Positions 1 through 8,781 of a stretch of DNA of 64,000 nt are shown piece by piece. Source of the DNA: Streptomyces coacervatus (GTDB lineage: Bacteria; Actinomycetota; Actinomycetes; Streptomycetales; Streptomycetaceae); assembly GCF_029223485.1 (NCBI RefSeq), contig NZ_JARHTP010000010.1, positions 310,001 through 374,000 of the forward strand. Direction: 5' to 3'. Within the stretch, counting starts at the first letter, position 1; each line of letters starts with the position of its first letter. The notes under the pieces are model-generated. The model worked only from the letters and a program-made list of their open reading frames with translations. It had not been told where the DNA came from and searched no databases. The position numbers were made by a program, and so were the translations under genes.

Positions 1-361
1 TCGACTCGATCACCCGGTACATACGCAGATACAGCTCGATCGGTACGACGGCCTCGATGACCTCGTGGAGGGTGTCCCAGCCCTCCAGGACCGCCTGGCG
101 CAGCGCCGCCATCGGCGCCTCCTCGGCCGGCCGCTCGCGCACGGCCTCGACGAACCGCACCACCGCCAGCTCCTGCAGGGCGAGCGCGGCCTCCTCCTTG
201 CCGGCGAAGTAGCGGAAGAAGGTGCGCTGCGAGACGTCGACGGCCTCGGCGATGTCGTCGACGGTCGTGCGGTCGTACCCGCGGGTGGTGAACAGTTCGA
301 CGGCGGCCCGCAGCAGCGCGTCCCGGGTGCGCTGTTTCTTGCGTTCGCGGAGTGTTTCCAT
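1..361 (-). CDS. TetR-family transcriptional regulator (partial, C-terminus off the left edge)
   Basis: The reverse strand reads from an ATG at 361 to the window edge, giving 120 residues that begin METLRERKKQRTRDALLRAA. The helix-turn-helix is clear: a segment TTVDDIAEAVDVSQRTFFRYF followed by GKEEA, the classic TetR DNA-binding layout at residues 30-55. The ligand-binding half begins after residue 65 and is cut by the edge. It is divergent from an MFS drug-efflux gene 66 bp away, so it most likely represses that pump and itself, as in TetR/TetA-type pairs. The ligand cannot be read from the sequence. Family assignment is firm; the target is inferred from position. Confidence 0.9.
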   Translation of the reverse strand, partial: METLRERKKQRTRDALLRAAVELFTTRGYDRTTVDDIAEAVDVSQRTFFRYFAGKEEAALALQELAVVRFVEAVRERPAEEAPMAALRQAVLEGWDTLHEVIEAVVPIELYLRMYRVIES

Positions 362-427
362 ATACGTCAGTTACTGACTTGTGAATTGGTTTGTCAATTG
401 TCAGCGACTGTCACTAGCCTCGAACAC
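362..427. promoter_or_regulatory. Shared TetR/MFS intergenic promoter with small palindromes
   Basis: This 66-bp gap between the divergent tetR and MFS genes is far more AT-rich than its surroundings. It contains GTCAG-TTA-CTGAC at 366-378, a perfect 5-bp inverted repeat, and further TTGTGAATTGG / CAATTGTCA-type half sites to about 404. Such a short, dyad-rich gap is the expected place for a TetR operator overlapping both promoters. No strong Shine-Dalgarno precedes the MFS ATG at 428. The operator assignment is inference. Confidence 0.45.
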
Positions 428-2047
428 ATGACTAGTCAGACCACCATCGACACGACGGGGCCGGGGGACAAGGCGCCGGCAGCCCCGTCGGACGCGCCGC
501 CGGCCGCCGGGCTGCGCGGCCACCCGTGGTTCACCCTCATCACCGTCGCCGTCGGGGTCATGATGGTGGCCCTCGACGGCACCATCGTGGCCATCGCCAA
601 CCCGGCCATCCAGAAGGACCTCAAGGCGAGCTTCGCCGACGTCCAGTGGATCACCAACGGGTACTTCCTCGCCCTCGCGGTCTCGCTGATCACCGCCGGC
701 AAGCTCGGCGACCGCTTCGGCCACCGGCAGACCTTCCTGATCGGCGTGACCGGCTTCGCGGCCGCCTCCGGCGCCATCGGCCTGTCGAACAGCATCGCCG
801 CGGTCGTCACCTTCCGCGTCTTCCAGGGCCTGTTCGGCGCGCTGCTGATGCCGGCCGCGCTCGGCCTGCTGCGTGCGACCTTCCCGGCCGAGAAGCTCAA
901 CATGGCCATCGGCATCTGGGGCATGGTCATCGGCGCCTCCACCGCCGGCGGCCCGATCCTCGGCGGCGTCCTGGTCGAGCACGTCAACTGGCAGTCGGTG
1001 TTCTTCATCAACGTGCCGGTCGGCGCGATCGCCCTGGTCCTGGGCCTGCTGATCCTGCTCGACCACCGCGCCGAGAACGCTCCGCGCTCCTTCGACCTCC
1101 TCGGCATAGCCCTGCTCTCGGGCGCGATGTTCTGCCTGGTCTGGGCCCTGATCAAGGCCCCCGCCTGGGGCTGGGGCGACGGGAAGACGTGGACGTTCAT
1201 AGCCGTCTCGCTCGTCGGCTTCGTCCTCTTCTCCTTCTGGGAGACGAAGGTCAAGGAGCCGCTGATCCCGCTCGGCCTCTTCCGATCGATCCCGCTCTCG
1301 GCGGGCGTCGTGCTGATGGTGCTGATGGCCATCGCGTTCATGGGCGGCCTGTTCTTCGTGACGTTCTACCTGCAGAACGTGCACGGCATGAGCCCGATCG
1401 ACGCCGGCCTGCACCTGCTGCCCCTCACCGGCATGATGATCGTCGGCTCCCCGCTCGCGGGCGCAATGATCACCAAGCTGGGCCCGCGCATCCCGCTGGC
1501 CGGCGGCATGGCGGCCACCGCGATCGCCATGTACGGCATGTCCACGCTCCAGACGGACACCGGCAGCGCAGTCATGTCGCTCTGGTTCGCCCTCCTCGGC
1601 CTCGGTCTCGCGCCGGTCATGGTCGGCGCCACGGAGGTCATCGTCGGCAACGCGCCCATGGAGCTCTCCGGCGTCGCCGGCGGCCTCCAGCAGGCGGCGA
1701 TGCAGATCGGCGGCAGCCTCGGTACGGCGGTGCTGGGCGCCGTCATGGCCTCCAAGGTCGACGGCGACCTGGCCGGCAACTGGAAGGACGCCGGACTCCC
1801 GCCGCTCACGCAGCCCCAGCTGGACCAGGCCTCCGAGGCCGTCCAGGTCGGCGTGGCCCCGGTCGCCAAGGGCACCCCGGAGGCGATCGCGGCGAAGATC
1901 GCGGACGTCGCGCACGACACGTTCATCTCCGGCATGAGCCTGGCGTCCCTGGTCGCCTGCGGCGTCGCGGTCGTGGCGGTCTTCGTCGCCCTGCTCACCA
2001 AGCGCGGCGAGAATGCGGAGGCGGGTGCGGGCGCGGCCCACATCTGA
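428..2047 (+). CDS. DHA2-type MFS drug efflux transporter (EmrB/QacA-like, 14 TM)
   Basis: A 539-residue inner-membrane antiporter of the DHA2 family, which exports hydrophobic drugs or dyes using the proton gradient. A cytosolic leader of about 35 residues precedes TM1. The DHA2 signature LDGTIVAIANPAI is at residues 49-61 and the MFS motif A, GKLGDRFGHR, at 91-100. About 14 hydrophobic segments follow, and the length suits the family. The open frame extends upstream to 65, but that part is antisense to tetR and is not coding. The ATG at 428 gives the usual N-terminus. The divergent tetR neighbour implies substrate-induced expression. Substrate unknown. Confidence 0.9.
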   Translation: MTSQTTIDTTGPGDKAPAAPSDAPPAAGLRGHPWFTLITVAVGVMMVALDGTIVAIANPAIQKDLKASFADVQWITNGYFLALAVSLITAGKLGDRFGHRQTFLIGVTGFAAASGAIGLSNSIAAVVTFRVFQGLFGALLMPAALGLLRATFPAEKLNMAIGIWGMVIGASTAGGPILGGVLVEHVNWQSVFFINVPVGAIALVLGLLILLDHRAENAPRSFDLLGIALLSGAMFCLVWALIKAPAWGWGDGKTWTFIAVSLVGFVLFSFWETKVKEPLIPLGLFRSIPLSAGVVLMVLMAIAFMGGLFFVTFYLQNVHGMSPIDAGLHLLPLTGMMIVGSPLAGAMITKLGPRIPLAGGMAATAIAMYGMSTLQTDTGSAVMSLWFALLGLGLAPVMVGATEVIVGNAPMELSGVAGGLQQAAMQIGGSLGTAVLGAVMASKVDGDLAGNWKDAGLPPLTQPQLDQASEAVQVGVAPVAKGTPEAIAAKIADVAHDTFISGMSLASLVACGVAVVAVFVALLTKRGENAEAGAGAAHI

Positions 2048-2217
2048 CGCGGGGACAACCCGGCGAACCTGACGGGTTTTCAACGGACTTCGCCTATCAG
2101 GGTGAAGACGCTAAAGATTCCTCGCATCCGGTGCGCGCCGCAGGCCACAGTGGTCAAGCCCTCAACACGGCATGTTCCTCGGGCAAGTTCGTACGGGGTG
2201 GAGGGCGACCGGTGCTG

Positions 2218-2248
2218 CGGCGCGCTGACGGAGGGGGTCAGCGCGCCG
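2218..2248. terminator. Bidirectional hairpin between convergent MFS and channel genes
   Basis: A perfect 12-bp stem (CGGCGCGCTGAC at 2218-2229 with its complement at 2237-2248) closes a 7-nt loop, 12 nt beyond the channel stop codon. It sits between two convergent genes and would serve both. No U-tract, as is common in Streptomyces. Confidence 0.65.
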
Positions 2249-2260
2249 GCAGTCCGCCGG

Positions 2261-2998
2261 TCACGGTCTGCCCGACGGCTCCCGCAGCGCCGCAACCTCG
2301 GCCCGAAGCGCCCGCACCTCCTCCGTCAACGCCTCGATCGCCTCCGTCTGCCGCCGCTCCTCCACGTCGTCCTTCTCGAACCGTGCGATGAACCAGGCGG
2401 CGATGTTCGCGGTGACCACACCCAGCAGGGCGATTCCGGACAGCATCAGCCCGACGGCGATCATCCGCCCGAGTCCGGTCGTCGGCGCATGATCCCCGTA
2501 CCCCACGGTCGTCATCGTCGTGAACGACCACCACAGTGCGTCACCCAGCGTGCGGATGTTCCCGTCCGGCGAGTCGCGCTCCACGGACAGCACGGCCAGC
2601 GACCCGAACATCAGCAACCCGATGACGGCGCCCGCGACATACGTCGTCAGCTGGATCTGCGACGCCATCCGCGCCCGGCGCCCGACGAGTATCAGCGTCG
2701 ACACCATCCGCAGCAGCCGCAGCGGCTGAAGGACCGGCAGCACGACAGCACAGAGGTCTATCCAGTGCGTCCGCACGAACTCCCGTCGGCGCCGGGCCAG
2801 CCCCACCCGCACCAGATAGTCGACGGCAAACGTCCCCCACACCACCCACTCGACCCATGTGCACACGGCCGTCAGCAAGTGCCCCGCCGAATGATCCACG
2901 ATCGGCACGGCATACGCGCCGGCGAACAACACGGCCAACGCCAGCAAGGGCCGCTGGGTGACCTGCTCCCAACGACCCTGAGCCGTTCGTTCCTTCAT
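2261..2998 (-). CDS. Voltage-gated-like potassium channel (ion transport / Ion_trans_2 family)
   Basis: A 245-residue membrane protein with a perfect K+ selectivity filter TVGYGD at residues 164-169, preceded by a pore helix (LWWSFTTMT). The N-terminal half has hydrophobic segments near 18-32, 45-63 and 78-92. A weakly charged S4-like stretch (R94, R97, R107, R108, R110) suggests a Kv-like subunit with reduced voltage sensing. TM6 spans about 178-200. The last 40 residues are rich in E, R, A and L heptads and predict a coiled coil that could tetramerise the channel. It lies downstream of aceE on the same strand, but 90 bp and a repeat separate them, so co-transcription is uncertain. Confidence 0.88.
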   Translation of the reverse strand: MKERTAQGRWEQVTQRPLLALAVLFAGAYAVPIVDHSAGHLLTAVCTWVEWVVWGTFAVDYLVRVGLARRRREFVRTHWIDLCAVVLPVLQPLRLLRMVSTLILVGRRARMASQIQLTTYVAGAVIGLLMFGSLAVLSVERDSPDGNIRTLGDALWWSFTTMTTVGYGDHAPTTGLGRMIAVGLMLSGIALLGVVTANIAAWFIARFEKDDVEERRQTEAIEALTEEVRALRAEVAALREPSGRP

Positions 2999-3021
2999 GC
3001 CCGCATCGTAAAGACAACGGA

Positions 3022-3084
3022 CAGGGGCTACGCGCCCCTTAAGGGGCGCGGGGAACTGCGCGACCAGCCCCCACCGACCCGCAG
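3022..3084 (+). repeat. Dispersed repeat family A, copy 1
   Basis: This short element contains a small hairpin (GGGGCTACGCGCCCC then GGGGCGCGGGG) followed by the core GAACTGCGCGACCAGCCCCC. The same core recurs at 10813-10861, twice at 13824-13915 and at 58910-58957. Here it fills the gap between the aceE stop codon and the channel gene. Confidence 0.8.
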
Positions 3085-3088
3085 ACGG

Positions 3089-5836
3089 CTACGCGTCCCC
3101 GCCCGCAGCCCCAGGGTCCGCCGCGGAAACATCCAGCAACTGATACCGGTCAATGGCCTGCTTAAGCACCGACCGGTCGACCTTCCCCTCCTTCGCCAGC
3201 TCCGTCAGCACCGCCACCACGATCGACGCCGCGTCGATGTGGAAGAACCGCCGAGCGGCCCCCCGGGTGTCGGCGAAGCCGAACCCATCGGCACCCAGGG
3301 ACTGGTAAGAACCCGGCACCCACCGCGCGATCTGGTCCGGAACCGCCCGCATCCAGTCGGACACGGCGACGAACGGCCCCTGCGCACCCGACAGCTTCTG
3401 CGTCACATACGGCACCCGCTGCTCCTCCTCCGGGTGCAGCAGGTTGTGCCGCTCGACGTCCACGGCCTCGCGCCGCAGCTCGTTCCAGGAGGTCGCCGAC
3501 CAGACGTCGGCCTTGACGTTCCACTCCTCGGCGAGGATCTTCTGCGCCTCGATCGCCCACGGGACCGCGACACCGGACGCCATGATCTGCGCCGGAATCG
3601 ATCCCGAACTGCCCTCGGAGAGCCGGTGGATGCCCTTGAGGATGCCCTCGACGTCCACGTTGTCCGGCTCGGCCGGGTGCTGGATGGGCTCGTTGTAGAC
3701 GGTGAGGTAGTAGAAGACGTCCTCGCCGTGCGGGTGTTCGGCGTCCCCGCCGTACATCCGGCGCAGACCGTCCTGCACGATGTGCGCGATCTCGTACGAG
3801 TACGCCGGGTCGTAGGCGACACACCCCGGGTTGGTCGAGGCGAGCAGCTGCGAGTGGCCGTCGGCATGCTGCAGACCCTCACCGGTCAGGGTCGTACGGC
3901 CGGCGGTCGCACCCAGCACGAAACCGCGCGCCAGCTGGTCGGCCATCTGCCAGAACTGGTCACCGGTGCGCTGGAAACCGAACATCGAGTAGAAGACGTA
4001 GACCGGGATCAGTGGTTCGCCGTGCGTGGCGTACGCCGAACCCGCCGCGATCAGCGAGGCCGTACAGCCCGCCTCGGAGATGCCGTCGTGCAGCATCTGG
4101 CCGGTCGGCGACTCCTTGTACGCGAGCAGCAGATCGCGGTCCACGGCCTCGTACTGCTGGCCGAGCGGGTTGTAGATCTTCGCGCTCGGGAAGAAGGAGT
4201 CCATGCCGAACGTGCGGTACTCGTCCGGCGCGATCAGCACGAACCGCTTGCCGAGCTCCTTGTCCCGCATGAGGTCCTTGAGCAGTCGTACGAAGGCCAT
4301 GGTCGTGGCGATCGACTGCTGACCGGAGCCCTTCTTCACGCTTGCGTACGTCTTGTCGTCCGGCAGCGCGAGCGGCTTGGAGCGCACGACGCGCGTCGGG
4401 ACGTACCCGCCGCACTGCTTGCGCTGGTCGTGCATGTACTGGATCTCTTCCGAGTTCCGCCCCGGGTGGTAGTACGGCGGAACGCCGCTCTCCAGGTCCT
4501 TGTCGGAGATCGGCAGGTGCAGGCGGTCGCGGAAGCGCTTGAGGTCGTCGACCGTCAGCTTCTTCATCTGGTGCGTGGCGTTGCGGCCCTCGAAGTTCGG
4601 GCCCAGCGTCCAGCCCTTGATGGTCTTGGCCAGGATCACCGTCGGCTGGCCCTTGTGCGCCTTGGCCGCCGAGAACGCCGCGAAGATCTTCTTGTGGTCG
4701 TGACCGCCGCGGCCCAGGTGCAGGATCTGGTCGTCGGTCATGCCCTCGACCATCGCGCGCAGCCGCTGGTCGTCGCCGAAGAAGTGGTCGCGGATGTACG
4801 CGCCGGACTCGGTGGCGTACGTCTGGAACTGGCCGTCCGGCGTCGTGTTCATCTTGTTGACGAGGATGCCGTCGCGGTCCTGGGCGAGCAGCGGGTCCCA
4901 GGAGCGGTCCCAGATGAGCTTGATCACGTTCCAGCCGGCGCCGCGGAAGACCGACTCCAGCTCCTGGATGACCTTGCCGTTGCCGCGCACCGGGCCGTCC
5001 AGGCGCTGCAGGTTGCAGTTGACGACGAAGGTCAGGTTGTCCAGGCCCTCACGGGCGGCGATGGTCAGCTGGCCGAGCGACTCCGGCTCGTCCATCTCGC
5101 CGTCGCCGAGGAACGCCCACACATGGGACTTGCTCGTGTCGGCGATCCCGCGCGCGTGCATGTAGCGGTTCATCCGGGCCTGGTAGATCGCGCCGATCGG
5201 GCCGAGGCCCATCGACACGGTCGGGAACTCCCAGAAATCCGGCATCGAGCGCGGGTGCGGGTACGAGGACAGCCCGTGCGGGGCCTTCGACTTCTCCTGC
5301 CGGAAGCCGTCGAGGTTCTGCTCGCTGAGCCGGTCGAGCAGGAACGCGCGCGCGTAGATGCCCGGAGAGGCATGGCCCTGGAAGAAGACCTGGTCGCCGC
5401 CGTCGCCCTCGTCCTTGCCGCGGAAGAAGTGGTTGAAGCCGACGTCGTAGAGCGACGCGGAGGAGGCGAAGGTGGCGATGTGGCCGCCGACGCCGATGCC
5501 GGGGCGCTGGGCGCGCGAGACCATGACCGCCGCGTTCCAGCGGGTCGCGTTCAGGACCTTGCGCTCGATCTCCTCGTTGCCCGGGAAGAACGGCTCGCTC
5601 TTGGTCGGAATCGTGTTGACGTAATCCGTGCTGCGCATCTCGGGCACGGCCACGCGCTTCTCGCGGGCCCGCTCGATCAGCCGCAGCATCAGATAGCGGG
5701 CCCGCTCACGGCCGCGCTCGTCGACGGCGGCGTCCAGGGAGTCGAGCCACTCCTGGGTCTCCTCGGGATCGAAGTCAGGAACCTGACTCGGAAGGCCGCC
5801 AATGATGATCGGGTTGCGATCGGATCCGGAAGCCAC
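3089..5836 (-). CDS. aceE: Pyruvate dehydrogenase E1 component, homodimeric type
   Basis: A 915-residue E1 that decarboxylates pyruvate with thiamine diphosphate and hands the acetyl group to lipoyl-E2, feeding acetyl-CoA to the TCA cycle. The length matches homodimeric actinobacterial and proteobacterial AceE. The ThDP/Mg motif is present as GDGEMDE (residues 244-250) ending in NCN (273-275), and GHASPGIYARAF (154-165) is the typical E1 segment. The start is GTG at 5836 with AAGGA six bases upstream. It is monocistronic here, divergent from the DUF3052 gene across a 353-bp gap. No E2 or E3 gene lies nearby. Confidence 0.97.
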   Translation of the reverse strand: MASGSDRNPIIIGGLPSQVPDFDPEETQEWLDSLDAAVDERGRERARYLMLRLIERAREKRVAVPEMRSTDYVNTIPTKSEPFFPGNEEIERKVLNATRWNAAVMVSRAQRPGIGVGGHIATFASSASLYDVGFNHFFRGKDEGDGGDQVFFQGHASPGIYARAFLLDRLSEQNLDGFRQEKSKAPHGLSSYPHPRSMPDFWEFPTVSMGLGPIGAIYQARMNRYMHARGIADTSKSHVWAFLGDGEMDEPESLGQLTIAAREGLDNLTFVVNCNLQRLDGPVRGNGKVIQELESVFRGAGWNVIKLIWDRSWDPLLAQDRDGILVNKMNTTPDGQFQTYATESGAYIRDHFFGDDQRLRAMVEGMTDDQILHLGRGGHDHKKIFAAFSAAKAHKGQPTVILAKTIKGWTLGPNFEGRNATHQMKKLTVDDLKRFRDRLHLPISDKDLESGVPPYYHPGRNSEEIQYMHDQRKQCGGYVPTRVVRSKPLALPDDKTYASVKKGSGQQSIATTMAFVRLLKDLMRDKELGKRFVLIAPDEYRTFGMDSFFPSAKIYNPLGQQYEAVDRDLLLAYKESPTGQMLHDGISEAGCTASLIAAGSAYATHGEPLIPVYVFYSMFGFQRTGDQFWQMADQLARGFVLGATAGRTTLTGEGLQHADGHSQLLASTNPGCVAYDPAYSYEIAHIVQDGLRRMYGGDAEHPHGEDVFYYLTVYNEPIQHPAEPDNVDVEGILKGIHRLSEGSSGSIPAQIMASGVAVPWAIEAQKILAEEWNVKADVWSATSWNELRREAVDVERHNLLHPEEEQRVPYVTQKLSGAQGPFVAVSDWMRAVPDQIARWVPGSYQSLGADGFGFADTRGAARRFFHIDAASIVVAVLTELAKEGKVDRSVLKQAIDRYQLLDVSAADPGAAGGDA

Positions 5837-6189
5837 GCTGTTCCTTACCTGTCAGAGGGCTGCAATGAGCTGCTTTTCGGTACGCCTGCACCGTTCCCCA
5901 TCGTGTACCTCGGGGAAGCAAACGTCATCTCTACTGAGAGGTAACCGAGACCTGCGTCAGCTCCATCTGATTCCCAATGCCGCAAAGGGGGCAGAAAGGT
6001 GTGGTGTAGGTCACTTGTGGCGCGGGTCGCATGCCTGGAGTTGGGGTGACACGGCCAGGATCGTCACCGTTTCGGCGGTCTGAACGGCCGGGTACTTGCG
6101 CGATCCGCCCCGTCCGTGTGGACTACGGCCAACGCTTCGCGCACGCGCGTGGCTGAGACAATCATCAAGACATGATCAGGAGGCAACCC
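5837..6189. other. Divergent intergenic region between aceE and the DUF3052 gene
   Basis: A 353-bp gap carrying the promoters and leaders of both genes. The first 110 bp next to aceE are markedly less GC-rich than the flanks, as expected of a promoter. I see no tRNA, riboswitch fold or strong inverted repeat, and no convincing conserved coding frame, although short open frames cross it. Confidence 0.5.
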
Positions 6190-6621
6190 GTGAGCGCGAC
6201 CGCGGACCACGCGGAGACGAGCCCTGCCGTGAGGCTGGGGTTCCAGCCCGAGCAGGTGGTCCAGGAGATCGGCTACGACGACGACGTAGACCAGGAACTC
6301 CGCGAGGCCATTGAGCAGGTCATCGGTACCGACCTTGTGGACGAGGAATACGACGACGTCGCCGATGCCGTGGTGCTCTGGTTCCGCGACGAGGACGGCG
6401 ACCTGACCGATGTGCTGGTGGACGCCACCACGTACATCGAGGAGGGCGGCTCGATCCTGCTGCTGACGCCGAAGACCGGCCGCGACGGCTATGTGGAGCC
6501 GAGCGACATCTCCGAAGCCGCGACGACGGCGGGGCTGTCCGCCTCCAAGAGCGTCAGCGTGGGCAAGGACTGGAGCGGCAGCCGGCTGGTGACGCCGAAG
6601 GCCGCGAAGTCCAAGAGGTGA
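6190..6621 (+). CDS. DUF3052 family protein
   Basis: A 143-residue acidic cytoplasmic protein of the actinobacterial DUF3052 family. The hallmark N-terminal segment LGFQPEQVVQEIGYDDDVD is followed by the acidic region DLVDEEYDDVADAVVLWFRDEDGDLTD and a basic C-terminus (TPKAAKSKR). An in-frame ATG exists at 6172, but AGGAGG at 6178-6183 lies six bases before the GTG at 6190, which is the better start. The family is conserved next to aceE in streptomycetes. Its biochemical role is not established, and nothing here reveals it beyond the linkage to pyruvate dehydrogenase and peroxiredoxin genes. Confidence 0.88.
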   Translation: MSATADHAETSPAVRLGFQPEQVVQEIGYDDDVDQELREAIEQVIGTDLVDEEYDDVADAVVLWFRDEDGDLTDVLVDATTYIEEGGSILLLTPKTGRDGYVEPSDISEAATTAGLSASKSVSVGKDWSGSRLVTPKAAKSKR

Positions 6622-6700
6622 CCCTCGGCTGCAGTAGCCGTCTCTGGGGGCTGTGCCCCCGGACCCCCCTTTCGGCCTGAACGGCCTCGTCCTCAAACGC

Positions 6701-6730
6701 CGGACGGGCTGAGTTCGCTCAGCCCGTCCG
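6701..6730 (+). terminator. Strong hairpin with UUCG tetraloop
   Basis: A 13-bp perfect stem (CGGACGGGCTGAG at 6701-6713, complement at 6718-6730) closes a TTCG tetraloop. It lies in a GC-rich, hairpin-dense spacer after the DUF3052 gene and 72 bp before the peroxiredoxin start. It probably separates the two transcription units. Confidence 0.75.
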
Positions 6731-6801
6731 TCGGCTTTCGGTGATCGCTGCGTAGGGTGGAAGCCACCCGAACAGCCCCCACCGAAGGGACAGAAACGAC
6801 C

Positions 6802-7260
6802 ATGGCGATCCAGGTCGGCGACAAGGCCCCCGACTTCGAGCTCAAGGACAACCACGGCGCCACCGTGAAGCTCTCCGACTTCCGTGGCAGCAAGAACGTG
6901 GTCCTGCTCTTCTATCCCTTCGCCTTCACGGGCGTGTGCACCGGTGAGCTGTGCGAGGTGCGCGACAACCTGCCGCAGTTCTCCGACCGCGACACCCAGG
7001 TGCTCGCCGTCTCCAACGACTCCATCCACACCCTGCGCGTCTTCGCCGAGCAGGAGGGCCTGGAGTACCCGCTGCTGAGCGACTTCTGGCCGCACGGCGA
7101 GGTCTCCCGTGCCTACGGCGTCTTCGCCGAGGACAAGGGCTGCGCGGTGCGCGGCACTTTCGTCATCGACAAGGAGGGCGTCGTGCGCTGGGCGGTCGAG
7201 AACGCGCTGCCGGACGCCCGCGACCTGAACGAGTACGTGACGGCGCTCGACACCCTGTGA
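6802..7260 (+). CDS. ahpE: Peroxiredoxin of the AhpE (1-Cys) type
   Basis: A 152-residue thioredoxin-fold peroxidase that reduces hydroperoxides. The peroxidatic motif is PFAFTGVCTGELCEVRD, with the catalytic cysteine in TGVCTGE near residue 46. Spacing and length match mycobacterial AhpE (about 153 residues). A second cysteine occurs six residues on (ELCEV) and another in DKGCAV. The ATG at 6802 is preceded by GAAGGGA, so the longer frame from 6757 was rejected. It stands directly upstream of the TerD stress genes, which fits a shared oxidative or envelope stress theme. Expression as a single unit is likely because hairpins occur on the upstream side. Confidence 0.93.
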   Translation: MAIQVGDKAPDFELKDNHGATVKLSDFRGSKNVVLLFYPFAFTGVCTGELCEVRDNLPQFSDRDTQVLAVSNDSIHTLRVFAEQEGLEYPLLSDFWPHGEVSRAYGVFAEDKGCAVRGTFVIDKEGVVRWAVENALPDARDLNEYVTALDTL

Positions 7261-7373
7261 TTCTTCGTCTCCAAGCCATGCGTGGTGCGGGAACCCGTCA
7301 CTAGGATCGACTCGTTGATCCGGTATCAAACGCACGGCGGGGCTCCCCGCCCCTGGACACCAATGGAGGACTC

Positions 7374-7949
7374 GTGGGAGTCAGCCTCAGCAAGGGCGGC
7401 AACGTATCGCTGACCAAGGAGGCCCCGGGCCTGACCGCGGTCATCGTCGGTCTGGGGTGGGACGTCCGCACCACGACCGGTACCGACTTCGACCTGGACG
7501 CCAGCGCACTGCTGCTGAACTCGTCCGGCAAGGTCGGCAGCGACGCCAACTTCGTCTTCTTCAACAACCTCAAGAGCCCCGACGGCTCGGTCGAGCACAC
7601 CGGTGACAACATCACCGGTGAGGGCGAGGGCGACGACGAGCAGATCAAGATCAATCTCGCCGGGGTTCCGGCCGAGATCGAGAAGATCGTGTTCCCGGTC
7701 TCGATCTACGACGCCGAGAACCGCCAGCAGTCGTTCGGCCAGGTGCGCAACGCGTTCATCCGCGTGGTGAACCAGGCGGGCGAGGCGGAGATCGCGCGCT
7801 ACGACCTCTCCGAGGACGCCTCGACGGAGACCGCCATGGTCTTCGGCGAGCTGTACCGGCACGGTGCGGAGTGGAAGTTCCGCGCCATCGGCCAGGGCTA
7901 CGCCTCGGGTCTGCGCGGCATCGCGCAGGACTTCGGCGTGAACGTCTGA
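7374..7949 (+). CDS. TerD-family stress protein 1
   Basis: A 191-residue cytoplasmic TerD protein, a calcium-binding domain found in tellurite-resistance and general stress loci. It begins MGVSLSKGGNVSLTKE from a GTG with GGAGGA just upstream. The acidic metal-binding signature is present: GWDVR, DFDLDASALL (residues 38-47) and GDNITGEGEGDDEQI (77-91). Full length, with the usual C-terminus GYASGLRGIAQDFGVNV. It is paralogous to the next gene. In this family the proteins associate with TerC-like membrane proteins near the inner membrane, and such a gene follows. Confidence 0.95.
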   Translation: MGVSLSKGGNVSLTKEAPGLTAVIVGLGWDVRTTTGTDFDLDASALLLNSSGKVGSDANFVFFNNLKSPDGSVEHTGDNITGEGEGDDEQIKINLAGVPAEIEKIVFPVSIYDAENRQQSFGQVRNAFIRVVNQAGEAEIARYDLSEDASTETAMVFGELYRHGAEWKFRAIGQGYASGLRGIAQDFGVNV

Positions 7950-7972
7950 GACGCGTCGGCACGTCTCATCAG

Positions 7973-8003
7973 CCGGCGCCGCACCGTTTGCGTGCGGCGC
8001 CGG
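7973..8003 (+). terminator. Hairpin between the two terD genes
   Basis: A perfect 12-bp stem (CCGGCGCCGCAC at 7973-7984, complement at 7992-8003) closes a 7-nt loop, 24 nt after the first terD stop. It may attenuate read-through so that the paralogs are expressed at different levels. Confidence 0.6.
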
Positions 8004-8050
8004 TCGCGCAGGACAACCAAACAAGCACCATCTCGGGGAGGACCAGCATC

Positions 8051-8626
8051 ATGGGCGTCACGCTCGCCAAGGGGGGCAATGTCTCCCTGTCCAAGGCCGC
8101 ACCCAACCTCACGCAAGTGATGATCGGGCTCGGCTGGGACGCGCGCTCCACCACCGGAGCCCCGTTCGACCTCGACGCCAGTGCCCTGCTGTGCAACGGC
8201 GGGCGGGTGCTGGGCGACGAGTACTTCGTCTTCTACAACCAGCTCAAGAGCCCCGAGGGCTCGGTGGAGCACACGGGCGACAACCTCACCGGTGAGGGCG
8301 AGGGCGACGACGAGTCGATTCTGGTCGACCTCGGCCAGGTGCCGGCTCAGTGCGACAAGATCGTCTTTCCGGTCTCGATCCACATGGCCGACGAGCGTGG
8401 GCAGACCTTCGGCCAGGTGAGCAACGCCTTCATCCGCGTCGTCAACCAGGCCGACGGCCAGGAACTCGCCCGCTACGACCTCAGCGAGGACGCCTCCACC
8501 GAAACCGCGATGATCTTCGGCGAGCTCTACCGCTACCAGGGCGAATGGAAGTTCCGGGCGGTGGGACAGGGGTACGCGTCGGGACTGCGGGGCATCGCTC
8601 TGGACTTCGGCGTCAACGTTTCGTAA
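8051..8626 (+). CDS. TerD-family stress protein 2
   Basis: A second 191-residue TerD paralog starting at ATG 8051 with a strong GGGGAGGA eight bases upstream. It keeps the acidic calcium signature (GWDAR, PFDLDASALLCN, GDNLTGEGEGDDESI) and the C-terminal GYASGLRGIALDFGVNVS. Differences from the first copy cluster in the metal loop (DQVPAQCDK region) and include two cysteines. The frame extends upstream to 7871, but that part overlaps the first terD and is not coding. Together with the TerC-like gene that follows it forms the membrane-associated Ter core. Confidence 0.95.
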   Translation: MGVTLAKGGNVSLSKAAPNLTQVMIGLGWDARSTTGAPFDLDASALLCNGGRVLGDEYFVFYNQLKSPEGSVEHTGDNLTGEGEGDDESILVDLGQVPAQCDKIVFPVSIHMADERGQTFGQVSNAFIRVVNQADGQELARYDLSEDASTETAMIFGELYRYQGEWKFRAVGQGYASGLRGIALDFGVNVS

Positions 8627-8781
8627 GGCCACCGGCGCGGCAGGCCAGGACCTGCGGTTTTCCGGCCCGTGGGCCCCGCCCATGCGGGCCGGGGGGTCCG
8701 CCCTCTAGACTCCGTGGTCAACAGTGAGTAAAGCCGGGTACGGCGCGGGGGAGACCCGTACACACACGGATTGGGTAGCCA

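Noticed and set aside
401..2083. Minus-strand 560-codon frame opposite the MFS gene
   Set aside because: The composition is Arg/Gly/Asp/His-rich without hydrophobic cores, typical of antisense shadows in Streptomyces.
2102..5944. A 1280-codon open frame opposite aceE
   Set aside because: It is the antisense shadow of aceE, arising from high third-position GC. The aceE frame has conserved ThDP motifs and this one has no recognisable domain.
7871..8050. N-terminal extension of the second TerD protein
   Set aside because: It overlaps the first terD gene and lacks similarity to TerD; the ATG at 8051 has a strong SD.
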